The position numbers and the translations under genes are program-made. Positions 42,387-55,670 of a DNA stretch of 64,000 nucleotides are shown one piece after another. Each line of letters starts with the position of its first letter. Position 1 is the stretch's first letter. The DNA comes from Lotus japonicus. Taxonomy: Eukaryota; Streptophyta; Magnoliopsida; Fabales; Fabaceae. The notes below the pieces were generated by a model, which searched no databases, had not been told where the DNA came from, and was given only the letters and a program-made list of their open reading frames with translations. Where the stretch lies: NCBI RefSeq assembly GCF_012489685.1, contig NC_080044.1, forward strand, positions 63,970,732-64,034,731. Reading direction: 5' to 3'.

Positions 42387-45300
42387 ATGGCGAGTTCAGT
42401 GGAGAAGGAGGTTGGTGGTGGTGCTGCTGCAGCTGAAGGTGGTGTGGAGGAAACTGTGTCTTTGGAGCTTCCTGCTCCATCTGGTTGGCAGAAGAAGGTT
42501 TCACTTCTCATTCCTTGTTTTTCCCCCTTTTCTTTCACTGCTCAATTTTAGGGCAATTTGCATCTCGTTTCTTCTTAATTGCGTGTTTCCTCTCGAATTT
42601 CCATGTGGGTTTCGTTTGATTTTGCGATTTGCGTTGGTTAGATGCTATTCTCAATTTTAGGGTTTTGATTTTTTTTTTCTTTCAATTACTTACTTCTTCT
42701 TGAATTCTGACATGCCTTACGAAATTGACTTAGGGTTCGGCGTTTTTGTCCTTTGAATTTGGGGAATTATCTAGCTGTTGAGTGTTTAGTAGTCTATTCT
42801 AGGGTTTTGTAGATTGACCTAATGACCTGTATTTTTGTGTAAGGGAATGGATTTTGATGGACTCTTACTGTGTCTCATGTTATCAGTTTTCATTTCTAAA
42901 AATATTTTTGGAGACTGCTGCTTATAATTCTAGCTCTGTTTGGAAGGGTTGGGTTCAGATTTGATGAATGCCTGTACTAAGTATTATATTTAGGTGTTTC
43001 ATTGTTACAAGAAATTGTCTTTTCTAACTAATAATTTTGACTGAAAAAGTTTGTGCTCATATATATATTGTGGCTTACTTTTTAAATTTCTTACTCTGGT
43101 CTTGCAATTTTTTAATTTGGTATTGGATACCATGCAAGTGGATTGATTGTTCTTGATTTGTCATCGATCATATTTTCACCTGTACATGGAAATTCCATGA
43201 AGTGTGACTTTTTCACATATGGTATAGCGTGAGGTGTTTTATTTACCATCATGATAATAGTGATTTCTGGTGTTGTTGTCTGTTCAGTTGTGTTTATTTA
43301 TCTGTTCTAGAGTTAGTCCTATTATGTTCAAAAATTTCCAAATAACTTCCTTTTTACAATGATAGTATGTTATTGCTTTCCAAAATGACAGGAAAACATG
43401 GGTAACGTTGATACAGTTGTTGTGAGTAAATACATCATTCTACATTTTGGAGATATCTTTGACAAATATCCATTCTTGGGTGATCATGATAATTTTATTC
43501 TTGTATAACCAGTTGGGTGTTTCAATAAATCATTTTTTAATACATTGCATAATTGATTTGACTGAAAATGGTTGGGGCTGTGTTAGAGTAGATGAGGTTG
43601 GACTCCAGGATTGTGATTTAAGTTATCATTCTACATTTGCCAGCACATAATTACAAGTAGCCATTATTGGGGAAACATGAGTAGTTTTAGTCTTGTATCA
43701 GAGTCATTTGTCAAGTGCTTAACAAACGCCCCTTCCCCCCAAAAAGGTGAAAAAGATAGGTCACTTAAATTGTAAACATGTCCTGAGAAGTGGACAGCCT
43801 ACACAGTTTGTTCGTTCAGTATGTTTAGTTTTTTCGGTGTTTAGCTAGCTGTATGACCGTGATCCAATTATCTAATTGTCCTCTTAGCATTGACCTCAAA
43901 ATATCACTGGGTGTCGATTCATTCAATAGATCATCCCTATTGACTCAAGTAATTTTTAAAACATCACATAGTTTGTTAGACTGAAAATGTTTTACAGTGG
44001 TGCATACTATTATAGAGTCTATAGACCTTAAGCTGAGAACTTTGACACCAGGCTTTGTGTCAGCAAATCCAACACTAACCAGAGCATGAGCCACATGGTA
44101 TATCAATACCCAGTCATGTGAAGTATGCGCACATATAAGCCAGTGGGTGCCAATGTCTCAGGTTGATTGTTGACACATCCTCTTAAAAAATTTAGTGGCT
44201 CAGACTTAACAGTGTACTTATTTGATCTGGTGCATAGCTGTGCTCTGGATATTTCAACACTTGTGGTAAGAAGAGGAGCCATAAAGCTTATGCAAATAGT
44301 GCAATTTCTATGTTAATGTACTATTTTCAAAGAAATCAACTTCATCAGCACTTGTTTGACCTTTTATGCGTCCTCTTTACTTTGTGTGAAGCTTAATTCA
44401 ATATTATTAGATAAATGTAATGGTCTCAGAAATACTTTCTCTTATTCGCAAGATTCTACAACATGTCTTGCATTCTACTACATGAAACATTTTATGCTAC
44501 TTTTGGTAGTTAACTTTGAATGAGCATAGAGAAATCCCTATTAAACATTATATGGTTTGTGATCATGTGGGGAAAATTAATTTTGTTTTTATTATTTTGT
44601 TGTTGTGAGCTGCATAGTTATCATGCATCTTTGCCATACACAAAAAACAACACGATATTATAGAATTCATAATTCTTCATTGGAAGAATGATCTTGTTTC
44701 TTACCATGTAGTAATACTCAAATATTATCAATGTCATATTGCATCCATTTATTCTAATATTATGTTAACATTCAGAAAATTAGCTTTGAGTCTTTCATTT
44801 ATTTTCCCCCTCATGTTGTGCACAGGATAAACCCACCATGTAACTGTTGGTGAATTTCTTGACAATAAGCCTTTATAATATTTCTTTAAGTAAATTACAT
44901 TGATTCCCTGAGTTTTACTAAAACGTATTCAATCACCGTATTAAACATGTTCTAGAAACACATATGACCCTTATGCAATTTTTTTAAGGTGAGACTATGG
45001 ATTGTTCTATTCTCTTTTCCATTAGCTCATCCTCAAGATGTGCACATTTTCTATATATGATTTAATAAAATAATTTAATTTGCACATTTTCTATATATGA
45101 TTTTATATCATAATTTATTGCATATGTCCAGGGTGATCATAATGGACATGAGGTGATATTGACTGCTTAAGCTCCTCACAGACTCACCCTTTTTCCTAGA
45201 TAAATAGGCCCTCTGAGAAATAAACTACATAGAGGTCTTTGTATAATATAAAACTAAATGGGTATTTATGTAAGTTTGTATTGGCAGTATTGTTTACCTT

Positions 45301-46802
45301 ATTTCCTGCGACCAATGTGGGTCCTCTTACTACATGATGTTGTCTATTTTCTATAACTGCAGTTTTAGATTGGTAAGTGGTTCATATACAGTCCATGTGC
45401 ATTTTTGTGTCTTTTGGTCACAGTATGAGCCTCGGGTACTTGTCCTCACATTTTTCGTCTCTTCCACACCATTCCATGGCCTTTCACCTTTCCCAGGTGT
45501 AGCCTGAATGGAAGAATTAAAGAGAGAAAGAAAAGCCTTCTGACTGAACAAGGTTAATTTAGTACCATGTTACTCCCTTTTGCTGAAGTTTAACAGTAAA
45601 ACTGCCAGTTTAAAACAGCCTATGTTATTTAACTAGTTATGCATATGCTTTTTTTTTGAGGTAAGGTTCACCATTTGAATTAATCAGATAATGCAGAGAA
45701 AAAGGGGAAAAAGGGGAAAAAGGGGAAAAAAGAGAGCAAACAGAATTTTGAAACTACTTTTCTAATATTCAAATCATTAAATGTGGCTTAATTGCATGAG
45801 CACCAAAGCCAAGTCTAATGTCTCATGATATGAAAGTAGTCAAGACAGCTTCATTTTTCACATTGAGGATTATTTGCAGAATGTCAATAACTTACCCAAA
45901 ATCTTGTGTAGTTTGTATGTATTACAGTTGTTAATTTGTTACAAGTTTTTTGCATATAAGATGATTCATAAATTATATCTCCTTTGCAGTTCTTTCCAAA
46001 AAAGTCTGGAACCCCAAAGAAAAATGAGATTGTGTTCACTGCACCAACTGGAGAGGAGATCACTAGCAAGAAGCAGCTAGAGCAGTATTTGAAAGCACAT
46101 CCTGGTGGTCCAGCTGCATCAGAATTTGATTGGGGCACTGGTGAGACCCCAAGAAGATCAGCAAGAATCAGTGAGAAGGTCAAGGTAACTCCTACACCAG
46201 AAAGTGACCCCCCAAAGAAACGTGGCAAAAGATCATCAGCTTCTAAAAAAGATGCTTCCGGGGAAGAAGAGAAAGAGGAGACAAAAGATGTGGAAATGCA
46301 AGAAGCTGGTGAAACTAAAGATGCTGTGAAGGAAAATCAAGATGAGAACAAAGCAGAGGATACAGATGTCAATCAAGATGAGAAGAAAGCAGAGGCTACA
46401 GATGCCAATCAAGATGAGAAGAGAGCAGAGGATGCAGATGTCAAAGAACCCACTCATCCTGGAGAAAATACTGATGGACCTAACGATGAGGGAAAACTCA
46501 ACACTGCTGATGAAGAGTTACAAGCCTCAAAAGAGAAAGTTGATGACAAAGGAGCTGAGGGTTCTGATGCTGTTCAGAACAAAGATGATGGCTCTGGGGA
46601 ACCAGAGAAATCAGAAGCAGCCCCTACTACTGAGCAAAAGATTGAAGTGGAAGGAGAGAACAAAGAGGAACATGACAGAGGCATTCACGAGTCTGGAGAA
46701 ATCAAGGACAAAGAAGGAGCAAAGGTGAATGATGAAGAACATTTTAAGGTTCATGATATAAACCAGAAAACTGAATCAGGGGTGACTGTGAATGGAAGTT
46801 GA
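42387..46802 (+). CDS. MBD10/MBD11: Methyl-CpG-binding domain protein, MBD10/MBD11 type
   Basis: Two coding exons, 42387-42497 (37 codons) and 45990-46802, join in phase 0 across a 3492 bp GT...TTTGCAG intron and give 307 aa. The MBD spans about residues 28-100: [11 protein letters not shown] at the end of exon 1, then [38 protein letters not shown] and [15 protein letters not shown]. This layout and the tail match Arabidopsis MBD10/MBD11, nuclear chromatin proteins linked to gene silencing; their binding to methylated CpG is weak or disputed. The remaining 200 residues are Lys/Glu/Asp-rich and disordered, with a basic KKRGKR patch and three 12-residue repeats. The longest frame in exon 2 starts at 45984 inside the intron and is not the true start. 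Confidence 0.92.
45694..45732. repeat. AAAAAGGGG minisatellite in the MBD intron
   Basis: Several tandem A5-6G4 units near the 3' end of the long intron. No effect on splicing signals is visible. Confidence 0.75.
46335..46442 (+). repeat. Three 36 bp in-frame repeats in the MBD tail
   Basis: Exact 36 bp period at 46335, 46371 and 46407, each coding a 12-residue NQDE(N/K)(K/R)AE(D/A)-type unit in the acidic tail. Differences between copies are few, so the expansion is fairly recent. Confidence 0.9.
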
Positions 46803-47586
46803 ACCAGTTAGGTCAAAGCCGGTTAATAAGGAAGATAATAAACTCTTGGGCTCTCTTTTCTCATTCTGACCCGTCTAGATTTGTCCCAGTATGACTGTAG
46901 TTTATGTTGTTAATGTCATTTACCTGATTGTTTATTGAAATGACGATAGACAATTATAGAGTAGTCCTGTGGTGTACCATCCGTATATGCATTGGAGAGA
47001 CGTATAGCTTCTAGTTCCCATGGTAGCATTGTGTTGTATCTGTAATGTGATATGGACATGTAGTAGTGTAAGGTCGTCATCCTAAATATTCAGTTGGCTC
47101 CCGAACTATTGTACCAGATCTTATCTGGTTGATGAATGTTGATGTTGCTTATGTTGTATGTCTAGTAATAAACAACAATAATTACCATTAACCACACGCG
47201 TGGATCAAATGGTGAGATGTTGTGAAGTTAAACCAAAGGTTTCAAGGTGAATTTTTGAGTATCTTGCGTTGATTAAGATTACTTTCTGCAGAGTAGTCTT
47301 AAATCAAAATAAGTCCTTGCAATTGCACTGTTAAGTGAAAGACTAATGCATCCAGTCAAATTCTCAGTGACATTAAAATTGCAACTGTGAGAGATTCACA
47401 CCCAAGCTCAAATTTCCTAAAAACGAATGGTAATTGCTGGTCTTTTTCTCTTGATGCTGTATGAGGGTAAGATTGCTACAAGTCACCAATTAGGTGACAG
47501 AATAGAAGGGAAAATGAATGTAACTCTCTGTATATATGTTCAATAAATCAAGATGAAGTAAAATGTCTTGTAGCTTCCATCAAAGA
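46803..47586. other. Convergent 3' ends of the two host genes
   Basis: 3'UTR of the MBD gene from the left and of the MPH2-like gene from the right. No further gene seen. AATAAA occurs near 47166 (plus) and the reverse ATTTATT type is lacking close to the stop of the minus gene. Confidence 0.45.
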
Positions 47587-50560
47587 TCAAAGCCCCTTAA
47601 GCTGAGCAACCAGCCCTGTCAAGGAGGTCCACTTCTCAAATGCGCTGGCCGAAGACACAAAGGCCAGTTTGGATGACTCAACATCTTTCTGTGAAACTGC
47701 CAGAAAACCATGAATAAGTGTTAGCATTGTGATTGAAATCTATCTACAAGGTTGCACATATACTGCCTTAATTTTCCTTGTGATAACCAAAATATCAACA
47801 GAACTCTCAGAGGTGGACAAGATATATGGATGCGGGAGCATATTTTCTGTCTTCTGTGGAACTTGAGTCCTAATTACATGTAACTCACCTGATGAAATCA
47901 ATGAAGCTATCGAAGAGCTGAATGTATCCGCCTCAGACTTTTCTTCAGGACTGGAACTTAGCTGTTCAAAGGTTACCAAGAAACTATGAGATATCTAATT
48001 AAGAAACTACTTTATGCAGAGTTCAAAGGTTACTACTAAAGGAAAGATTAAATTTTAAAAAAAAAATCTACTAAAAATTCATCAGCCAAAAGTTCAAAAC
48101 TTATATATGAAGATGAAGATTAAGAGGATGTTAACCACCGGATTTGAAATTTGTCCACACCACAGGTTTAATCTTTACCACTTGAAAATGATAATAAACG
48201 TACCAGTTCTATTGCATTTTGAAATTCAGAATCTAATACAGATATATGAGAATTTAGATACCGATGGAAAAAATTAATGGAAGTTAGTACATAATTGTGG
48301 ATGTTATCATGGCAAAATTTTAATGCAGGTTTCCGGCCTTTTTATCAGTCTAATTTTTATGATGAAAGATTTCATAACAAAAGTGTTCATAATGAATACA
48401 TTCATTTAAGACACAGGATTTACCTTGTTCAGAGCTATGTTAGCTTTTTGGACCCAATCAGTATCCTTGCCTCTCCCAAAGACAGAACCAGCTGTAGATA
48501 GATCATTGTTTTCAATTGCTTGACCAACTTCACTCAGTTTGTACACCACATCCTGAAGATACCCTGCAATTATTTTTCACTCTTCAGTACGAAAAAATAA
48601 ATTTTCCCGCACTGAAATAGAGAATTCAGTGCAGAAGAAGGCAGCCTGAAAATTTTCTATTATTCTACTGATAAAAATTGGTGTCTTTGGTTTCATGAAT
48701 GAAGGAATAGAAGTTATCATGAGATAAAAACATGAGTTTTATATCTCACTCTTGAGATTAACATGTTTGGGAGGAGAAACATGAACTCAGCCAGTGTGAC
48801 CACTTCCAACCTTAAATTATGTATCACTTTATTCCCTAAGCTGGAACTGCATACATGTTCTCACACTTGAAAAGGGGGAATATGATGTTGGGACTCATTT
48901 GAAGCCCACACTTGAAAATAGTGGAAGTTCAAGTGTGAGTGTGAAGTCACACATATTGGTCAATTAAGGATAATATATAGTAAAGGTCAATAGACTTAAG
49001 GTTTTGGATCAAGATGTGGTGTCAAGTCACTATTATGTTCTACTAGCTCTTAACTCTGTTGATACAGTTCTCCCCTCTTCTAGGCTGCCTCTTATCACTA
49101 ACAAAAAAATTATTCGCAGTACAAGGGATACTATCTAATATCAGTTGGATGAAATTATTGTTCATTTGAGAATTGAGATCCTTAAGAAATGGGTTACTAT
49201 AATCTTAAAGGTGATGACCAACTCTACTTTGCATTCATGTTTTTTTTAAGTTGAACAGAATGTATCCCCTCCCCTCCTTTCATGTTTTTTCTTCTCAAAA
49301 AGCGACATTCCAATGCACCAAGACAGGAATCCAGCTTATTTCCAAACACACTCTAAATTACAACTGCTCTGTATAAGTTAGATTTATTAATCCAATTGAA
49401 AGCTTGTTCCCTTTCCCATGAAACTAGAGATTCAATTCATATTTTGTGAAATAGGAAAGAAACCGATGATTGAATGTAATATATGAATTTACTCTTAATG
49501 CAGATTTAGTGTAATAAAGCTTTGACTTGCATCCAATGAGTTGTTATCACTTAAATGTAGCCCTCCATTTAATCAACAAAGTCACACTCATTAAATGAGA
49601 TATCTGATATCAATATAAGATTAAGTGATACTATCAAAATCTATTACCCCATTGCATTAAAACTAAACTTAAGCCAATATTTGACAAAACACACAATAGA
49701 AAAAGAAGCCAAGCCTTGCAGTTCATGAAGCACTTTTGTTCAAATGACCACTGACCACTAGAATTGGGATCAATTACTTTACTTCCAAATATGTCCATCT
49801 AACTTAAAATTTACATGCATCAGCATTACAGGGTGAACAGAGTCAGGGTGCGTTTGCGTAAACAGCATAATCAAGTGTTTATGGCAATTAGTGATTATCT
49901 CATAAGCAAATGATAAACTTATTGAAATAAAATGTAAATAATATATGGATAAGCATAAACTCTTATTCATAAGCTAAAACTAATCTGAACAACTTATGAA
50001 AGTAAGCTCAAAATAGCTTTAGGCAGGTCATAAACTATTTGCATAAGCTCTACCAAATACTTACATTAACGTTTCTGTCATAATATAATATCAAATAATC
50101 TCTTCCAAACTGGACCTCAATCAATTTAAGGAAAGGAACATGAAAATGAATTTCATAGAACAAAATGTCATTTTTGCAACACCAGACCTGTTTCTTTGGT
50201 GGATGAACTGATCACACCTTGTTTCTCAAGTCTCTTCTTTCTATCCTTCTTTACTTTTTCCAAGAGCTCCAGATCATCATCTGCCTCAAGTATTGCTGCA
50301 TTGGCATCCAAGCACCCCTTACCAGCCAATGAAAGCACAAAGCTGGTGAAAAAACTGATGGACAAGTCTCTTTTGGTCAAAGTTGGAAGTGCTGTCTGGT
50401 TCACTGCTTTGCAAAGAGTTAATTGCCTTTTCACACTGCATTTGATGTGGTGATGAACATGTGTTAGTGTTGCTGATGACAAAGAGGGTGAGGATGATGG
50501 TGATGATGAAGATGATGGTAGAAGGAATGGGTTTGCAGTTGAGAGAATATTTGTTGCCAT
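47587..50560 (-). CDS. MPH2: Thylakoid-lumen 16.5 kDa protein, MPH2-like (photosystem II maintenance)
   Basis: Exons 50560-50188, 48563-48424, 47961-47889 and 47696-47587 join in frame with GT-AG introns to give 231 aa. The N-terminus is a Ser-rich chloroplast transit peptide. A thylakoid transfer signal follows (TKRDLSISFFTSFVLSLAG...DANA, likely cut before AILEADDD), with Lys-Arg where Tat substrates often have Arg-Arg. The mature part has the DDDLELLEKVKKDRKKRLEKQ, GYLQDVVYKLSEVGQAIENND and AFEKWTSLTGLVAQLKGL blocks of Arabidopsis At4g02530 (MPH2), needed for photosystem II under fluctuating or high light. The start at 50560 is preferred because the upstream in-frame ATG at 50635 would put a Lys/Arg-rich stretch before the transit peptide. 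Intron 1 is 1624 bp and holds repeat remnants. Confidence 0.88.
48886..49060 (+). mobile_element. Diverged TRIM-type LTR remnant in intron 1 of the MPH2-like gene
   Basis: Begins TGTTGGGACTC after a purine tract (AAAAGGGGGAA). It shares the GTTCAAGTGTGAG, CACATATTGGT and TTAAGGTTTTGGAT-AAGATGTGG-GTC phrases with the minus-strand LTR of the array at 17992-19225. It is likely an old LTR of a related family; ends approximate. Confidence 0.5.
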
Positions 50561-51312
50561 GTCTTGTTTTCTTCTTTGTTCCTCTTTCCTTTTCTTTTTA
50601 CTTTTCTGGGCCTGAAAATTCAGAAGAGATGGCAAGTTGGAACCTTTGGAGGATAAGGTTGATGGATTCTGTAACCTGATCCAGTCATTTTTCTAGATCA
50701 TGAAGGGTAATGTAGTCATTCAAAAGCACCTGGTGGTACAATTTCTCATCCATGGTGGTGGCAACAATTTCTTCCAAATTCCAATAAAAAGTATTTTAAT
50801 TCATTCATACTTTATTTTGTCTTCCATATCATTTTCAATCTTTTTCTTGTTACCTCACTTTTCCCCTTATCAGAATGTGTCTAAAAAATACAAGTAGATT
50901 CACGTTCCGTAGAGATTCACATTAAATTAAAGCAACAAATAATTACTTTAGAAAAGATGAATCCACATCAACGATAATCAGAATTGAAACCAAACATGGC
51001 TTCAAACTTTATCCAAAATGCAAATTGACCCCAAAAGTTGAATTTTATTCCTAAATTAAGTTTTCCTCACATTTCTCTACTTTACACCTTTAGAAAGATA
51101 TAACAATAGTGAGGGAGAAATGAGTGATATGATGGATAGAAATGGTAGAAAAAAACAGGAATAAAATATGAGTGAAAATGAATTGTAAAATAGAGTGGAA
51201 TATGAACATGTTATACTTGTGTATTCCTATTACATGTAGCAAATATTTTCAATCATCAATTATTTTATTATTTTATTTCTTTACCCATATGTAACCTTTC
51301 ATTTTTGGTTGG
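50561..51312. other. Promoter side of the MPH2-like gene
   Basis: AT-rich, no other gene. It separates the gene from the copia element by about 0.75 kb. No clear TATA box was chosen. Confidence 0.4.
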
Positions 51313-51317
51313 AGAAG

Positions 51318-51481
51318 TGTAAGATAGGAAGAGTATGGAAATAATTTGGTGTCCTTCTCATTGATAGTAATTCAATATATATACAAAAATGAATAGGTTA
51401 AAGTCAAACTAATGCCTAATATGACTAGCATGATTACAGCATAATTACAGGAAGAATAGTCATGACATTCCTATTCTATCA
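51318..51481 (-). repeat. 3' LTR of the copia element
   Basis: 164 bp; on the minus strand TGATAGAATAGG ... CTATCTTACA. The pol stop codon TGA (51481-51479) is formed by the first three bases of this LTR. Confidence 0.95.
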
Positions 51482-54400
51482 CACCCCCGCAGTCGAAGCG
51501 GGAGGTTCGCCAACGCTGAGACTGGATCGAAAATCATCAAAGAGAACTCGAGGGAGGCCTTTGGTGAAGATGTCCGCAATCTGGTGACGAGAGGGAACAT
51601 GAAGAACACGCGCCTGACCACGGGCGACCTTCTCTCGAACAAAGTGAATGTCCATCTCAATATGTTTAGTGCGCTGATGCTGGACTGGATTGCCGGATAG
51701 GTAGATAGCACTGACATTGTCACAGTACACCAAAGTAGCCTAAGAAAGAGGGAAGTGAAGCTCCAAAAGCAGGTTACGTAGCCAACACGATTCAGAAACC
51801 ACATTAGCAACGCCCCGGTACTCAGCCTCAGCACTGGACCGGGAAAGAGTGGGTTGCCTCTTGGATGACCAGGAGATGAGGTTGTCACCCAGAAACACAC
51901 AGTAGCCAGAAGTAGACCGACGTGTGTCGGGACATCCACCCCAATCAGCATCGGTGTAGGAAATAAGCTTCTCGATAGGAGAAGGATAAAGATGCAATCC
52001 CAACTGTAAGGTACCCTGAACATAACGCAGGATGCGCTTCAGTGCAAGCATATGCTCTGTGCGGGGGGCATGCATGTGAAGGCAAACCTGCTGAACGGCA
52101 TAAGAGATGTCTGGACGAGTGAATGTGAGATACTGCAAGGCACCAGCAAGACTCCGATATAAAGTAGGATCATCACACGGAGTACCAGCAGAAGTACTGA
52201 GTTTCTGCTTGGTATCAACTGGAGTGGCAGAAGGATGGCACGAGGCCATACCAGCTCGAGCAATGATGTCACGTGCATAGGTACTCTGACTGAGAAAAAG
52301 TCCACCTGCATGTCTGGTGACGGCAATTCCCAGAAAATAGCTCAACGGTCCCAGATCCTTCATAGCAAACTCGGAGGCGAGAAGAGCCATGATAGATTTG
52401 CGAAGGTCATGAGAGGAGCTGATGAGGATGATATCATCAACATAAAGCAGGAGGTAAGCCATGTCAGAGCCTCGTCTGTAAATGAAAAGGGAGTGATCAG
52501 AGGTGCTGTGCTGAAAACCAATGGTGGAGACATAGTCTGCAAAACACTGGTACCATGCCCGAGGCGCTTGCTTCAACCCGTAAAGAGATTTCCGCAAGCG
52601 GCAGACATAGTCAGGATGATTGGGGTCACAGAAACCCAAGGGCTGATGCATGTAGACCGTCTCATGCAGATCACCATGAAGGAAGGCATTCTGAACATCT
52701 AACTGGTGAATGGGCCAAGACCTGGAAAGGGCAATGGTGAGAACTGTGCGAATTGTCGCCGGTTTCACCACATGACTGAAAGTCTCATCACAATCCACAC
52801 CTGCAATCTGTGACCTGCCATCACCTACAAGACGAGCTTTGTAACGCTCAAAACAACCATTAGCTTTCGTCTTATGACGAAAAATCCACATGCAGCGAAT
52901 AATATTGACATCACAAGGTCGAGGAACCAAATCCCAAGTATTATTTCTAATGAGAGCATCAAATTCAGACTGCATGGCGGATTTCCAATTAGGGTCTGAA
53001 AGAGCTAGCTTAGGATTTTTGGGAAGAGGTGAGATGGTGGGATCATCAATGGTAACAGAAAGGTTAAAGAGCTTTCTGGGTTTGTAGATACCACGCATAC
53101 TGCGAGTGGCCATGGTGCGAACAGGAGGGGCAGGCTGAGGTGGGGATTGAGGTGTAGAAGATGAGGGGGAAGGATCTGAAGGAGAGGATGAGGAGGCCGT
53201 GGATGTGGGTGGTGTAGCCGTGGCTGAAGGGGCTACAGGTGTAGGCTGAAGGTCTGGTGAAGGAGTTTGAGTAGTCCAACGGTGGATAACAGAGGGATGA
53301 ATATCATCCGAGAGCCACTCATAGGTAGAGGAAGGTGTGGGAGTCAGGTTAGCAAAGGGAAACTGAGTCTCATCAAAGATGACATGGCGGGAAATAATGA
53401 CCTTTCTGTGCGACAAATCAAAACACTTATAACCTCTGTGATGAAGGGGGTACCCTAAGAAGACACACGGGGTGGAACGCGGTTGTAATTTGTTAATGGT
53501 AGAGGATGGAACCAATGGATAACAAAGACAACCAAAGACGCGAAGATGTGTGTAAGATGGGTCACGACGATACAGAAGTTGAGTGGGAGAGAGATTGGAC
53601 AGATTTTTGCGAGGAATAATGTTGAGTAGATAGGTAGCCATTTGAAGAGCATGATGCCAAAAGGACGGAGGAACAGACGCATGAGCGAGAAGAGTGCGAA
53701 TCATGTTGTTAATAGTGCGTATTTTGCGTTCCGCTTTGCCATTTTGAGATGATGTATGTGGGCAGGAGAAACGGAAAATAAGACCATTAGCAGCACAATA
53801 ATCATGAAAAGATTTGTTATCAAATTCCCGCCCATTATCACATTGAAGACATTTTATAGTTTGGGAAAAATGCGTGCGGATTTGATTTGACAGAGAGATG
53901 AACATTTCAAAAACCTGAGATTTATTACTTAAAGGAAACGTCCACAAGAAATCCGTGAAATCATCCAAGAATAAAACATAAAATCGATGACCAGCGGACG
54001 ATAAAACAGGAGAAGTCCATAGATCACTGTGTAAAATGTCAAACGGCATCACAGTAACATTATTAGAAGAAACAAATGGCAACCTAACATGTTTGCCAAA
54101 CACACAAGACTCACAAACTGGACTAGAGTTCAAATGCTCATAACTAATGAACTTATTACTACGTAGAGACTGCAAGGCAGAAGAACTGGGATGACCAAGA
54201 CGACTGTGCCAGAGACTCTGAGCTAGACCAGCAAACGGAAAAGACGGAGTGACTGGGTATAGGTCGCCAGGACTATTACATCTCATGAGTGGAATCCCCG
54301 TCTGAAAATCAATAACCGAAAAACCATATGGGTCAAAACAAACAGAAACATTGTTATCAGTAGTGAGTTGTCGCACAGAAATTAAGTTTTTAACAATTTG

Positions 54401-54577
54401 TGGTGTGTGCAAGACATGGGAAAGGGACAAAGGCTTGGTTTTATAAGAGGTAAGTAGGGTGGTGTGGCCAGAACCCTGAATTGGAATACCCTGTCTGCTA
54501 CCAACATACAGTTTCTGATTAAGATGACTCAAATTAGAATAAGACGTGAGATTACCAGGTGCTATCTGGAGGAGCAA
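51479..54577 (-). pseudogene. Copia pol: integrase, reverse transcriptase, RNase H (protease site deleted, one stop)
   Basis: Open from 54577 (first codon TTG, no true start) to a TAG at 51742-51740, then in frame to 51479. Order: remnant of protease C-terminal half; gag-pre-integrase zinc finger (H...H...CESC, near residues 125-165); integrase with HSDLW, QCDNGREF and a downstream Glu; RT with QLDVQNAFLHG and YVDD near residue 711; RNase H with YTDADWGG and, beyond the stop, CDNVSA and RTKHIEMDIHF. The join between gag and pol reads DSTW in one frame and PGNLTSY in the next, so the segment that normally carries D-T/S-G-A is absent. The TAG cuts off the last roughly 85 residues of RNase H. 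Confidence 0.92.
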
Positions 54578-55670
54578 GCGTCATGGTGTGCATGGCAGTG
54601 GCAAGATCAGTGGGCACGGAGGAGGTCGAAGCAGCATAAGCCTGAGGACGCGGGCCCAGAATGCCAGGTTGCCGAGGAGGAGCAGAAGGACGAGTCCACT
54701 GAGAAGTAGGATATGGGCATGGAGGCATGGCCCATGGAGGTGGAGCCCATCCCCAATGCTGGTAGGGGAAGTACTGGTGCTGAGGAGGCATCGGAGGAGA
54801 GGAGCCCTGAGAGGTGCCACTGCGGGATCCTCCACCGTTTCCACGACTCCCACCACGACCCTTAGAGTTGTGGGATCGTGAACGGTTGGAGGTCCGGCGA
54901 TCAGAACTCTGAGAAGAGGCATCAGAAGAACGCGGCTGAGTAGCAACATAGGCAGCATGAGACTCAGTGGGTTTCATCTTAGCCATACTGGCTTCCTCTA
55001 AGGTGAGCATGGAGCGAGCCTGATGAAAGGAGGGGAGCGGATTGCTCTGACGGATCAAAGTAGCAATACCCCTGTATGCATCGGTGAGGCCGGAGATGAG
55101 CTGCAGAACTAGACGGTGATTGTTCACAGGAGCACCGACATCACGAAGCTGGTCAGAAAGCGTCTTCAGACGCTGGCAGTAGGCAGCGACGGTCGGGAAT
55201 GCCTCCATGCGAACAGTAGAGAACTTCTGCTCGAGGGTGACTGCACGAGCGTTCTGATTGTCCTGAAACAGATCCGCTAGATGCGTCCAAGCAGTGAAGG
55301 CAGTGGAGCCAGGCTCCATGATAGTAGTCATCAGGTCAACAGAGATGGTGGAATAAATCCACTGAAGGACCGTAGCATCCAAAGTGGCCCACTGCTCATA
55401 GGCAGGATCAGTCACTGGTGGAGGTGGTTTGTCCGCAGTAGGGACAATGTGATGCAAAACTCGGTGAGAACGAGCATGAATGCGGAACAGCTCCGCCCAG
55501 GTGCCATAGCGGTCAGTCTCCACGTCAAGAATAATAGGAATGTTATTCCTAATATTCGAAACGGCTAGGGCCGGGTGAAAATCTGATTTGGCCGGCGGGG
55601 CCGAAGGAGGAGCTGCGGAGGTAACCACCGGAGGAGTGGAGGAAGCATCGATGGAAGTGGAATCAGCCAT
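54552..55670 (-). CDS. Copia gag
   Basis: 372 codons from ATG 55670 to TAA 54552. Ala/Pro/Ser-rich N-terminus, then a UBN2-type gag domain (about residues 45-230: [69 protein letters not shown]). A Ser/Gly/Arg-rich stretch and a Pro-rich tail follow. I see no CCHC knuckle; the basic RGG-like segment may serve for RNA binding, as in other gag proteins of this type. The stop lies at the deletion joint, so gag appears shortened and separated from pol. Confidence 0.9.
   Translation of the reverse strand: MADSTSIDASSTPPVVTSAAPPSAPPAKSDFHPALAVSNIRNNIPIILDVETDRYGTWAELFRIHARSHRVLHHIVPTADKPPPPVTDPAYEQWATLDATVLQWIYSTISVDLMTTIMEPGSTAFTAWTHLADLFQDNQNARAVTLEQKFSTVRMEAFPTVAAYCQRLKTLSDQLRDVGAPVNNHRLVLQLISGLTDAYRGIATLIRQSNPLPSFHQARSMLTLEEASMAKMKPTESHAAYVATQPRSSDASSQSSDRRTSNRSRSHNSKGRGGSRGNGGGSRSGTSQGSSPPMPPQHQYFPYQHWGWAPPPWAMPPCPYPTSQWTRPSAPPRQPGILGPRPQAYAASTSSVPTDLATAMHTMTLAPPDSTW

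Noticed and set aside
45984..45989. ATG at 45984 as start of the MBD protein
   Set aside because: It lies before the TTTGCAG acceptor. The MBD is completed by the exon at 42387-42497 in the correct phase.
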